Notes under the pieces: generated by a model | What the model was told of the DNA's origin: nothing | Databases searched by the model: none | The model's input: the letters and a program-made list of their open reading frames with translations, nothing else | Shown: one piece after another, positions 24,975 to 38,748 of the stretch | Position numbering within the stretch: the stretch's first letter is position 1 | Layout of the letters: each line of letters begins with the position of its first letter | From: Vigna angularis | Lineage: Eukaryota > Streptophyta > Magnoliopsida > Fabales > Fabaceae | Reading direction: 5' to 3' | NCBI RefSeq assembly: GCF_016808095.1 | Contig: NC_068971.1 | Span: 19,704,501-19,768,500 of the forward strand | Length of the DNA stretch: 64,000 nucleotides | Position numbers and translations under genes: made by a program

Positions 24975-25352
24975 GGTTTAATAGGTTCGGAGGTCCCTAT
25001 ATTTGTGGGTTCGTTTCAATTGGGTCCTCCAATTTTGAAAGTGATCAATTTGGTCCCTAATTTAACAAAATTGAGTCAATAATACCCTTTCCGTTAAATG
25101 CAATGGACGTCATTAACTTTTTAAACATGTGGTATGTTGAAGCATCCTTCAAATAAAACTGTGCCACCTGCAAATAAAAGGATGCCTCAACATGCCACAT
25201 GTTTAAAAAGTTAACACCGTCCATTATATTTAACGGAAAGGGTATTATTGACTCAATTTTGTTAAATTAGGGACCAAATTGATCACTTTCAAAATTGGAG
25301 GACTCAATTGAAACGAACCCACAAATATAAGGACCTCCGAACCTATTAAACC
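24975..25352. mobile_element. MITE nested in the Pack-MULE, Mutator type
   Basis: Near-perfect inverted repeat along its length, starting GGTTTAATAGGTTCGGAGGT and ending with the complement. The 9-bp flanks TAAGAAAAA (24966-24974 and 25353-25361) are identical. It inserted after the gene fragments were captured, or at least after the host element formed. Confidence 0.88.
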
Positions 25353-25718
25353 TAAGAAAAATAAACGAAATTTGTTTACTTTTATTAGCTTCCTAATAAA
25401 ACATATCCTTGATGGTTAAAGTCAGTGTCTAGCATATATAATCCAAGGATTGTTTGGGATAAAAAGTTACTGCAGTTGATTTACTGGAATTCTGGGGATG
25501 TGACAGAATTTTTGTGTATAGGTTTTATGTAATCATCTAGTTTCAGTGATGTTCAATTATTTATTGCACACTTGTTTGTTCATTCTTTTTAATTTTTCCT
25601 GCTAATTTATAATTGCTTGTACCTCATACTCACAATAAGTGCCTTGCTAAAAAATGTAATCTTCATTTATCCACTGTTGGTTATATATCCTTATAGGTTA
25701 CTGTTATTTCTTTACAGA

Positions 25719-26160
25719 GTTTGACATTACACAACTACTTCGGAGAAGGAACAGACATGATAGGAGTACCAACCAAGACGCTGACAGTAAATTGCTCAGT
25801 GAGAATGAAAGTGCATAACCCTGCAACTTTCTTCGGCATTCATGTCAACTCTAAGCAAGTAATCTCATGTATTCAGAGATCACAGTAGCATCTAGTGAGG
25901 TAAGAAAATAATCTTTAATATCAAAGACTGGCCACTACTGTTTGATTTAGAAGGGTTGGTTTGAGAGTAATGTTATAGTTTTGCTTCTAATGTTGATAAT
26001 GACCACCACTCTTAAGTGTTAAATTCCATGTTTACATACACATTGTTGCAGCTGAAGAAGCACTATCTACCGAGAAAGGGTACACGGAATGTGTCTGTGA
26101 AAAGCATAAAAAACGAAGTGAATATTCTCACCCAAAACTTGGAGTCAAAAACACGTAATC
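25719..26160 (+). pseudogene. LEA2/NHL-like gene fragment with intron
   Basis: Exon-like part 1 (about 25719-25901) reads GVPTKTLTVNCSVRMKVHNP and ATFFGIHVNS; a small frameshift then leads to MYSEITVASSE and the 5' splice site GTAAGA. Part 2 follows a 'ttgttgcag' acceptor at 26051 and reads LKKHYLPRKGTRNVSVKS. The order and the intron position agree with what I recall of plant NDR1/HIN1-like (LEA2 domain) membrane proteins. The N-terminal anchor and the C-terminus are missing, so it is a captured fragment, not a gene. Confidence 0.65.
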
Positions 26161-26515
26161 AGCACTTTCAAAGACTGACAAATTTGAGGCAAAAGATGAA
26201 GGAGAATAAAACAAACTGATAAACTAAAAAATATTCAGAAGATCCAGGAACTAATCTCTCAAATTCTTCATCTCCACATCTAATGAAGCTAATATTAGTT
26301 ACATCACATGGTACATAACACCTCAATCAAAATTGTACAACTTATCAATTTTGTGCCAGCTGGACAGCTGTGCCGTTAGTCTTTTTAACGCCGTAACCAA
26401 AAAGGATTAACGTGCATCGTTTTTGCGAGAAGTAGGATGTTAGTGAACTTTTGAAAAAAAAGAAAACCACTTTGAACAAACCATACCAAAAGAGGGACCA
26501 AAATAGGTATTAAAC

Positions 26516-26519
<4 letters not shown>

Positions 26520-26573
<54 letters not shown>
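26520..26573. repeat. (TA)n microsatellite
   Basis: About 27 uninterrupted TA units. A minus-strand frame across it is an artefact. Confidence 0.97.
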
Positions 26574-26579
<6 letters not shown>

Positions 26580-26927
26580 AAAATGTGTGTGCTGGTATGT
26601 GAAAAAAATGAAAAATTTCATTAACTACTAAAACCTTATTACAAAAAAGTTTTATATTTTATTGTATACTATCTCATGAAAAACATAAAAAAAAAATCCA
26701 GTTGACAAAAAGAACATACAAGTAGATGACGGATGAAGGTCTAAATGGATATCATATCCGTTTGGCTTGGCCTACGGATGTTGGATCTTTCATTTTGATT
26801 TATTTTTTTTAACGTTTTAATTACGGTAATTCAATTTCTACTTAAGGACAATTATGCAATGGGGTGTTGTAGGAAGAAATTTGTGGTGGTGTAGGAAGCA
26901 ACACCCCTTCTATGCAATCAGTGAAAA

Positions 26928-27110
26928 GTTAACGGTGGGATGAACTTGGCACAAGAGCTTGGCGCGGCGCACCCAGGAAACGGCCCATTGGGCCCTTGTA
27001 GATGGAGAGAACAAGGATGAAAGGCTTTCTAGAGAGGCTAAGGAGGGCAGCAGGATCGAGATGGAAGACCAGGACAGAGATGGTGGTGTTGAGGGTGAAG
27101 GCAGAGGTGA
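26928..27110 (-). pseudogene. DUF1005-like gene fragment (right arm, inverted)
   Basis: The minus strand reads VFHLDPAALLSL, RKPFILVLSIYKGPMGR, which is the same segment as 24340-24490 at clearly less than full identity. With the left arm it makes a transcript able to fold back on itself over the gene-derived part. Confidence 0.65.
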
Positions 27111-27253
27111 TTTTTAACGTAACACATTGTTAGTCAGTTCACTCATTTGTTTTTAAAGACTCATTTGTTTTTAAAGACTAAAAATTACAGTTTCAACAAA
27201 GTTTGAAAGAAAGAATTAAATAAGACTAAAAATATATTTAACCATTTAAATTA

Positions 27254-27779
27254 TAAATATTATATTTTAGATTATACATTCTAAAATACAATCTAGAATA
27301 CAAATTTGTATTCTAAAATGTATAATATAAAAGTGAAAATAGAAATCGTAAATAAAAAGTGAATTTGGAATTTTCATGTTTATAGGGGAACCCATTGAAA
27401 TTATGGAGTGCACCAAAAACCTACCTTGTTTGTGTTAGTGATTGAGACTCGTGTATGAGTGGAGTGAAGAACAATGCATTGTTTTGTTGGAGCAAAGGAA
27501 TGAAGAGAAAAAGAGGAAAGAGGGAAAAAGGTTTAATAAGTAATCCTAGAAGTTACAGCGAATGTTCAAAATCATGAAAAAACGACTGATGAAGGAATGA
27601 AAAGAATGATTAATCTCCCTCATACATAAAATACGATTAAGTCGAATTAGACAAAGTTAGAATAATTAAATAAATAACACTGCGTAATAAGTAACTCAAT
27701 GTAACCGAAAAACTCAACCATGGTTTATCATAACATTGGTATTATAAAACATTCACCATATCTATATCTGGAAGTCAGC
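27254..27779. other. 3' flank of RPS6
   Basis: AT-rich DNA between the Pack-MULE and the RPS6 stop codon; it should include the RPS6 3' UTR and poly(A) site, but no clear signal could be singled out. Confidence 0.4.
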
Positions 27780-30267
<2,488 letters not shown>

Positions 30268-30352
30268 TTTGGAATGTTGTTCCGCAGCCGCGTCAAACTC
30301 TCTGTGAGAGTGGTCAGAAAACTGGGAGCTTGCAGACGGTAGAGAGAGGGAG

Positions 30353-30438
30353 TAGGGTTTATTGTTCAACTATAATATACCACCCCAGGTCTTTCTCTTG
30401 GGCCTCAACTGGGCACTTCGACGAAATTGGTCTGGGCC
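30353..30438 (-). promoter_or_regulatory. RPS6 promoter: telo-box, TATA-like and site II motifs
   Basis: On the minus strand AAACCCTA (30360-30353) is a telo-box. TGGGCC/TGGGCA motifs at 30399-30404, 30410-30415 and 30433-30438 are site II elements (TGGGCY-type) in plus orientation. A TATA-like GTATATTATA lies at 30380-30371. The telo-box plus site II pair is known from plant ribosomal-protein and growth-related promoters. The large MULE begins 50 bp further upstream. Confidence 0.7.
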
Positions 30439-30488
30439 TGCTGGACAATGTTACCAACAGCGTTCTAAAATCTAAGTATTTTTTATTT

Positions 30489-30562
30489 GAGTGTTTCATC
30501 CTGCACCTCCAAGGATTTCATCCTGCACCTCCAATTTCCTAAAATACCCTTAATTAATAAAT
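30489..30562 (+). repeat. Left terminal inverted repeat of the MULE
   Basis: About 70 bp, with 'ttcatcctgcacctccaa' present twice (30495 and 30517) followed by 'taaaataccc'. It pairs with 38829-38749. Confidence 0.9.
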
Positions 30563-31069
30563 GGTTTAAAAGTTTAATCTTTTGATTATTGAAAATTTCT
30601 ATACCACCATTGACTCCACCTCTATTTTCCACCAATTAAAAAACATGCATTCTGCTCCTCTGTACCCCTTCACCCCTGAACTCCTTGAACCCTTCATTCC
30701 TGCACCCCCTCACCCCTACACTTCTTGCATCTCATTTTTTTTTATAAAGAAACCATACGGCTCTTTCACAACTCTTCACTGGACTTTGATAATATTTTTT
30801 TTCTTGAGAGTCATTGAGTATTATCTAAAGAGAAGTATTGTTCCGAGTGTGCAGTTTGGAGTGGTGTATTGGCAGCTTGACTCTTTGTGTTGGTGGAGTT
30901 TTGGATTACCTCATTCTTCTTTCTTCTGTGTTTATGTTGTAGAGGTTAGTAATTATTTTTAATGCATAGATAGATATTGTTATTGATGGAGATGTAATTT
31001 ATGTTCGTTAATGCATGCTACAGTAAATGAAACATATAAACTCATGCTGGTAGCCGATGATGTCAATCC

Positions 31070-31340
31070 ACTGCGGATGGCCGATGATGGTAATCGGATG
31101 TGGAGATCCGATGATGCGCATCGGATATGGAAATCCGATTATATGAAATTTCGGATATACATATCCGATACTCAACCCTGAACTTAGATTATTATGTATG
31201 TTGGTTACCTGAGTTTATTTATTTTTAATATTTAAATTAATTTTTATCAAGAAATTGGAAATAACGAAATGCATTCGATGATCGGACCTGGAGATTCGAT
31301 AGTGAAAATTCGGATATTAATATCCGATACATGTTTAATC
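31070..31340. repeat. Subterminal repeats of the MULE, left
   Basis: Repeated 'atccgatgatg', 'cggatatggaaatccgat' and 'cggatatacatatccgat' motifs, several of them palindromic around 'atatcc/ggatat'. Related motifs (cggatctccataaccgattt) form the right subterminal zone. In Mutator-like elements such zones can be transposase-binding sites; that role is inferred here. Confidence 0.6.
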
Positions 31341-32101
31341 TCATACATAACATTTTAATTATGTTATTGTTTTACTTATTTTTTTAATTTTAAAATTATT
31401 TATGATTTTGTATTAGTCTGTAACGAAATTATATATTTTTTAATTGATATAATTTTGTTTTCTGAATTTATTAAAATTAATAAAAGTAATTTATATATAT
31501 ATATATATATATATATCGGATTTCCATATCCGAGAAAGAAAATCTTTCGACTATCTTATTTAGTACCAGTGTCATTTTTTATGGAAGAAAACTCAGTTAC
31601 CTATTTCAATACTCAATTAATACAAGCAAGGATTAGCATTTATTTAAAAAATTCCTAAGATATTTGACAGTCATTCATTCATTTATACAATTTGTACCTA
31701 TTTTATATATTATTTTATAATTATATTTAAGTATATGTATAATTTTTATGAATTTATAATATAATTAGATAATATGTAATTTTTTCATAATTTTCCATGT
31801 TGTTTTATGAATAATATTTAAGTAGGTTTGTTTTATATAAAAATTGATTAAAAGTAGTTAACTTTATTTTTATAATTATTATTTGTTGTTAATATAAAAA
31901 AGGCATTTTAAATATATAATTTTTAATAATTTTTTATATAGTTTTATGTTTATTTAACTTGGTGTTTGATTTAAGTTAGATTATATTGTTCATAAATTTA
32001 TAATTGTATAATTATTGTATTAGTTTTTGATTTTATAATATAATTATAAATTTTAAATTTATTGTATTATTTTTTTATTTTTATAGGTGATTATAATTTA
32101 A

Positions 32102-34948
32102 ATGGAGGAATATCATTATGGGATGGATTCTGAAATAAATTGTACCATGCAATCAGAATTTTCATCATTTATAAATGAGGTTGCTGAGGAAGATCTGACG
32201 AATAATTTCACAACAAATGAAATATTTTCTTCTCGTGAAAACTTAATTGAATGGGTAAAAGGGATTGCAAATGATCTAGGATTTGTTGTGGTGACTATAA
32301 GATCCGATAAAGCTACCGGTCAACCTGGGAGGAAGACGTTTGTATTGCTAGGATGTGAAAGAGGCGGAAAATATAGAAAATACAAACCCGACCAACCTAG
32401 TGCATATGGCACCCGAAAATGTGAGTGTCCTTTCTAGTTAAGGGGCAAACCATCTAGTAATGGCGATGGGTGGGTATTACAAGTGATATGTGGATACCAT
32501 AACCACGATTTAGCAAAAACTTTAGTGGGGCATCCTTATGCTGGTAGGTTAAATCCTACTGAACAAGCAGTACTTGTTGATATGACTAAAACCCAAGTAA
32601 CACCAGCAAATATTTTGTTGACTCTGAAACAAAATAATGAGCATAATGTAACTACAATAAAACAAGTTTACACAGCAAGGTATACATATAAACGCTCATT
32701 GAGAGGGTCGAGAACTGAGTTGCAACAATTGATGATGATGTTGGATCGGGATAACTACATACATTGGAGTAGATGTGTAGAGGATTCTGAAGTTGTTAGT
32801 GACCTCTTTTGGACACATCCCGATGCAATAAAGTTATTGAATGCATTTAATGTTGTTTTGTTAATGGATTCAACTTACAAAACAAATAAATATCGGTTGC
32901 CATTGTTAGAGATTGTTGGTATGACATCTACTGGGTTAACCTACTCAGTCGCATTTGCATTCTTATCAAGTGAGCGTCAAAATAATTTCACTTGGGCTCT
33001 TTAAAAGCTTAGAGGTTTATTTTTGACATCTGATACCGGTCCACAAGTCATTGTCAGCGATAGAGACTTGTCTTTGATGAATTCCATCGGCAATGTCTTT
33101 CCTCAGTCATATCAGTTGTTATGTCGCTTCCATATTTCAAAAAATGTACTAGCGAAGTGCAAAATGTTACTTGATTGTAAGGAAGCATGGGATGCCGTAA
33201 TGGAAGAATGGGAGAACGTCATGAATTGTGAAGATGAATCTATGTTTGGGGACTGTGTGAATCACTTTGAATACACCTGTCGTTCATGTCCTTTATTATT
33301 TGAATATGTGAATAATACTTGGATTATTCCATACAATACTTACTTTGTGAAGGCATGGACAAACAAAGTTATGCATTTAGGGAATACAACAACGAACAGG
33401 TATGTTTTAATGATATATTAGTTTACACTGTATTTGAATATTTGATAATATTGTTGATTTATTTTTGTTAGGGTTGAGTTTGCTCATTGGAACTTAAAGA
33501 AAGTATTGGGAAACAGTATGGGAGATCTTTGTTCTTGTTGGGATGCCATTCATAATGTAATTGTGTTGCAACATAATAAGATCAAAGCGTCGTTCGAAAT
33601 TAGTCTGAATCTTATGAGTGAAGCTTATATAGGCATAAAATACAAAAAACTTGTTGGACGAGTATCCATATATGCTTTAGGACTAATAGCTAAAGAATTA
33701 GAACGAGTGAATCTTGTAGGTCTCGATACGGGAAGATGTGGATGCATACTTAGACGGACGTACGGTGTCCCTTGTGCCTGTGAATTAGCACGTTATGGCC
33801 CTGGTATGATTCCTTTGCGTGAATTTCATGTGATGTGGACAAGATTGTCTATTTCAGATATTGTATCGAATGAATCACAGCCAGAGTTATCCATACAACA
33901 TGAGCTGACTATGGTTGAAGAAAAATTTAAGGAGGTTGAGATTGGAGGTAAAGTGACAATTAAACAAAAGTTACTTGACATTGTTTGTCCTGCAATGACA
34001 TCTATGATACCTCCATTGCATAAAGTTAAGACGAAGGGTGCACAAAAGAAAAAACTCCAAAGAACAGAGAGGTCTACAAAGCGTGATCCCTCATATTTTG
34101 AGCATGTAGACACATTTCAGTCAACAATTGAATCTTCGTCAGCAAAAAACAAATTGCAACTAAAGGATAAACCTAGACAACGAAGGAGAGTACCTATGAT
34201 AAATCAATTTCATCCTATTTGTCAACCATACATTCTCAATATTGTTGATGTCGTTGCTGATGGTCACTGTGGTTATAGATGCATTGCTTCGTCATTAGGG
34301 CTAGGGGAAGATTCTTGGCCCACTATACGAAATGATCTTTATAAAGAACTGAGTCAGTGGCGTGATGAATATGCGACACTAGTGGGAGGCTATGATAGAT
34401 TAGAACAACTGAGGAGGTCTTTGATGGTGGACCCACAGTCAGCGGTACGCATTCATATACTTCACAATGTATTTATTATTTGTTTTATTAGTTTTATCAT
34501 AACAATTTGTTTTATTCCTTATAGGCTAATGCAACCAAGTGGATGACTATACTAGACATTGGGTATGCAATTGTTAATCGCTATAACATCATCCTAGTTT
34601 GTCTTTCACATACTCAGAACTATACGATATTCCCACTACGTACCAGACCGCCTTCTGATGTAAGACAACATCACTTAATATGTATAGGACATGTTAACGG
34701 CAATCATTTCGTACAGGTAACATTATTATTATTATGTTTAATTGCAACACAATAAGATTTATTTACTAATAGGGAATTTACAGGTTCAACTACAAGATGG
34801 TTGTCCTTTGCCTATGACAGATGTGATATGCTCAACTAATTGTTATCCAGAGGCGCGAATGTGGTCATATTCGTATACAAATAGGATGCAAGCATTTTCA
34901 GAATTGATGGGTGTTACTACCTCCTATGTTGACATAACGGATTCATGA
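32102..34948 (+). pseudogene. MURA-type transposase fused to an OTU cysteine protease, two in-frame stops
   Basis: Four exons: 32102-33399, 33472-34444, 34525-34716 and 34784-34948, all with GT..AG introns, 875 codons. The frame is whole except for TAG at 32435-32437 and TAA at 33002-33004. The N-terminal part is FAR1-like (GFVVVTIRSDKATGQPGRKT). The transposase core has candidate DDE residues: D256 in LLMDSTYKTN, D320/322 in VIVSDRDLSL and E435 in NRVEFAHW. A SWIM-type zinc motif follows (C522, C524, C534, C536; CGCILRRTYGVPCACEL, with Cys where His is usual). Residues about 690-870 are an OTU fold: DGHCGYRC with catalytic Cys699, and GNHFVQV with His818. OTU enzymes cleave ubiquitin chains; what the fusion does for the transposon is unknown. 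It sits convergent to the PMD gene within one element. Confidence 0.87.
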
Positions 34949-35115
34949 TGTAATGTATTTTTATGTAATGTTGTTTTAGTTAAAAACAACATAGAATAGA
35001 AACATTAAATATCATGCATATATAATGTTTAATGTTATTTTACAGGAAAAAATAACATAGAAAATGAGTCCAAAATAATTATATAATGGGATACAATAAA
35101 AGTATAAAAGCTAAT

Positions 35116-37056
35116 TCAATTTGAAGTAGATCGTCTTCCACGAACATGCCTGTCACGAACATTCCTGGCAGCTATCCTGGTCGGTGAGTACTCTTCAACG
35201 GCTGCGTCAGCTAAATCCAGTAGTTCCCGTGCATGAGTGTATCCTATCGTCCCCTCGGGAATTTCCTTACAAGAGAGCATTTGTTGTAACCTTTTACCAA
35301 ATGTCCTCACTACACCCTGCATTATAACGATAACACATAATTATATAAACAATCACAACAAAATTATATAATATAAATAATGTAGGTAAACATACCAGTA
35401 AACCAGACTGTGAAGCCGATCTACGACGCTGCGGCACTTCATCAGAAATGTCACGTCGGAGTCTGGGAGCAAGACTCGGTCGGTCGTCATCAGCAGCCGG
35501 AATAATGTAAGGATGAGATATGATCCTAAACCAATGAAGGTAACCATCAACACAATCAGATGGGAATCTGCTTACGGACACACCCCTAACAACGTGATCA
35601 CGATAGTGCAACCACACATCATCGGTCGCCAGTATGTCCGCATCTGCAACAACGGGTGGGTTTCGAGGGATGGACTGTTGAAATCCAAACTGCCTTAAAA
35701 CACGCTCAGGCAAATGTCGACACAATGTCTCACCAATCCTGATCCATCCCGAGAACATACAAATGCCGTAAAAAGGACGACTCTCCCGATGTGACTCATA
35801 AGGGTACCAGATGACTGAATCATATGTAAGCGCATCCAAGTGTACCCTGACCTCTAAGAGGGTGGAACCCTGCCTTGGTGACTCCCACTTTGCAGCACGA
35901 GGTCTGTCTTCCATGTACGAAGACACCATACGCCTTCTTCCCAATGTAGGGAAGTGCTCATATATCCAACTCTACAAAACAAAATATTATACATTATTAC
36001 ATAATCGACATCGAAAAATTTCAATCAAATCAAATTGTAAACTAAATTTCTACCTGTAACAGAGTCAAATAACCTGCCATCTGTCTGGTCGAAGCCAAGC
36101 TGGCATCTCCTAGTTGGTCATACATGTATGCTAGTGCAGCAACACCCCAGGCATATCGGCCACATGTGTGTACGTCTCTAAAGAGCAAAAGATAAGACAC
36201 ACGAATGGATGTTGCAGTCTTATCAGCAAATATACTGCATCCAACTAGATGCAACAAGTATGCCCGGGCAGCGTACTCCCATTGCTGCTGTTCACAGTGC
36301 TCAGCATAGATGTCTCGAAGCCAGCTCAATCTGACTTTCACACCGTGAGCTGCAGTTAACTCAGCACCAGCTCTCCCGCCATCCACGCCTAAAAGCTCCA
36401 TAATGGCGCATCTACTGTCTTCAAAATCTACTTCCTCTAGATGACATAACTGCCCTAAAACTGGGAGGTGCAATAACGATGACACATCATCTAAAGTCAA
36501 AGTCATCTCACCCACGGGGAGATGGAAACTGCTAGTCTCGAAATGAAATCTCTCTACAAATGCCAGCAGTAGACCCCTATCGACATAGTCATATGACATG
36601 CCCACCAAAGACATCAGACCAGAACCATTAACGATGTCTCGAATACCCTCATGGCAGGATCCTAATCTGTTTAACTTCTTCCCATGGGAGATCAACTTGA
36701 TCTCCTCCCATTCCTAAACAATAATATTTAGCGATAAAATTATTTCAACTAAACAATATTCATTAAAATTAAAGTTTTCAACTTACCCGACCCTGCCATA
36801 TCGCATAAGCAACATGGTGAATGTAATGTGTCAATACTGAAGCGTTTAATGGACCTCCAGGAAATCCACCTTTAGCAACATCCTCATGATCCTCAACTGC
36901 GTCCTCGTGAAACCTCACATCTCCTTGGTCCTCAACATGAATATCAGACTCAACTGCTCCACGTCTTCTACGAGCAGAAGCTGTAGGTCTCCGCCTCTCA
37001 CCCTGTGACGAACTCTCTCCGCGATGTGAAAAGGAACCTCCTCGAGTACGAGCCAT
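35116..37056 (-). CDS. Plant mobile domain (PMD, MAIN/MAIL-like) protein carried by the MULE
   Basis: Four exons: 37056-36787, 36713-36054, 35971-35396 and 35316-35116, all phase 0 with GT..AG introns, giving 568 uninterrupted residues and TGA. The first 90 residues are polar and low-complexity (MARTRGGSFSHRGESSSQGE, acidic near 60-85). The PMD core starts near residue 105 and has VERFHFETSSFHLPVGEMTL and LTLDDVSSLLHLPVLG (162-177), then RAYLLHLVGCSIFADKTAT and the tryptophan/proline-rich SVIWYPYES part in exon 3. Such proteins are often annotated as 'phosphatase 7 long form homolog' after a fused relative. PMDs are known both as silencing factors (MAIN, MAIL1) and as transposon cargo. The start is the ATG behind an AT-rich leader. 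Full openness next to a broken transposase suggests youth or constraint. Confidence 0.85.
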
Positions 37057-37141
37057 GTCTATTATAAATTTCTTTATTAACAATAATATTATAATAATTA
37101 CAAAAAATTCACTACTAAATAATATTAAATTATTCAAAACA

Positions 37142-38080
37142 ATTTATTTCAAACAAAATCAATTTAACTAATTCATTATAAAATTAAATAATATATTATT
37201 ACAAACAAAATAACTTAAATCTCTAACAAAATTAAAAATATTGCAAATAATTACAAAAAGTAATTAAAACATTTTTAACTAACTGTAAAAATCTAATATT
37301 TCACAAAAAAAAAAAACAAATCTTTTAAATATAAAAAAATTAATTCAAATCTTCATATAAATAAAAAATTAATTCAATTAAAACAAATTTATTAAAATAA
37401 AAATCAAATAACTATAAATTCAAAAATTATAACAGAAAGTTTAAAATAATTAGAACAGAACATTTACAAAAATTAAAACACGAATTTTTAAGTTATTATA
37501 ACAGAATATTTAAAGTAATTAAAACAGCAAGTATAAAATAATTCAAACAAATAATATAAAATAAATAAAACAGATAAATTAAAATATTTAAATTTATTTA
37601 ATTAAAAATAAAAACATTTTATTCGAATCTTTATATAAATAAATAATTCATTCAATTAGAAAAATTTTATTCAAATAAAAATCAAATAACTATAAATTAA
37701 AAAATTAAAGAACAAAACAGAATTTTGAAAATTATTAAAACAGAATTTTTAAAATAATTATAACACAAAATATAAAATAATTACAAAAAAAATTTAAAAA
37801 ATTAAAACGGAAAATTTAAATAATTAAAATTATTTTATTAAAAGGAATAAAATTATTTCTTTATATCAATAAATAATTATTTCAAATATAACAATAAATT
37901 TAAAATTTAAAACAGAAAATTTAAAAGAATTATAACATAACATTTAAAAAAATTAAAACAAAGTTAATAATTATTATAAAAGAACATCTAAAATAATAAC
38001 ATTTCAAATAATTCAACCAGCAACAAAATAAAAACTGAATATTAAATTAAAACATAATATAAACAAAAAAAAAACAACAT
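37142..38080. other. Extremely AT-rich interior of the MULE
   Basis: Almost only A and T with 'aaaatttaaaataatta' variants repeated. It probably contains the PMD promoter. No gene seen. Confidence 0.5.
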
Positions 38081-38084
38081 GACA

Positions 38085-38165
38085 CGGTCGGATCTCCACA
38101 ACCGATTTAGTATTCATCGGATCTCCATAACCGATTTAGCATTCCTCGGATCTCCATAACCGATT
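38085..38165. repeat. Subterminal repeats of the MULE, right
   Basis: Three copies of 'tcggatctccataaccgattt' (one with 'cacaaccga') at about 30-bp spacing, the counterpart of the motifs at 31070-31340. Confidence 0.7.
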
Positions 38166-38451
38166 TCTATCAGCATAAAAAACAACACGGACCAACCTTT
38201 GTTGGGTGCTCAAAGGTACTGTGGGTGGGTATTTCTCTGCATTGGCCGGCGCTGGATGAGCTCTTCTATCTCTCTGGCCTTTGCGTGACGACGAACGGAC
38301 AACCTCTGTGCCTGGACGACCACCTCTGTCTGCGACAGTGGATAACCTGTGTGTGTGCGACAATGGAAGAGGAAACTGCTGGGTGTTACCGGAAAACTTC
38401 CGATTTGAAGGAAAAGTATTGTGGGTGCTACTGGAAAGTTTCCGATTTAAA

Positions 38452-38602
38452 GGAAAAGCAGTGTGTTGGGTGCTACTGGAAAGAGGAAATGCAACCAGTG
38501 TGTTGGGTGCTACTGGAAAGAGGAAATGCAAGCAGTGTGTTGGGTGCGACTGGAGAGACGAAATGCAAGCAGTGTGTTAGGTGCTACTGAAAAGAGGAAA
38601 TG
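38452..38602. repeat. 37-bp tandem repeat
   Basis: About four units of 'gtgttgggtgctactggaaa' plus 'gaggaaatgcaagca', with a shorter related unit upstream (38400-38450). Overlapping frames (LGATGKRKC) are translations of the repeat. Confidence 0.85.
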
Positions 38603-38748
38603 CAGAGGAGAGGGTCTGATGCGGGTCCTGCTGGTGCTCTGTGCTGCTGTGGATGTGGCAGTCTAGAAAAATGAAGATGAGAGAGAAATTGAGAATAATA
38701 TCTCTGCCAGAATCTTTGACCATTTTTAAATTTTTCTTTTAAATAGGT

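Larger units (their letters stand above)
24050..27244. mobile_element. Pack-MULE carrying fragments of two host genes
   Basis: Left end GGGTTAAATATGTTTTTAGT and right end ...AAAATATATTTAACCA form terminal inverted repeats. TTTAAATTA flanks the element perfectly at 24041-24049 and 27245-27253, a 9-bp duplication that identifies a Mutator-like insertion. The ends match the small MITEs at 11492 and 11938. There is no transposase inside. Instead it holds a DUF1005-like gene fragment in both arms as an inverted repeat, a LEA2/NHL-like fragment with an intact intron border in the centre, a nested MITE and a long TA microsatellite. Confidence 0.85.

Noticed and set aside
30582..30962. 126-codon plus-strand frame at the left end of the MULE
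   Set aside because: No domain, no conserved composition, and it lies between the terminal repeat and the transposase; probably non-coding leader.
38136..38666. Overlapping frames on both strands near the right end of the MULE
   Set aside because: They follow the 37-bp tandem repeat and subterminal zone and match no known domain.
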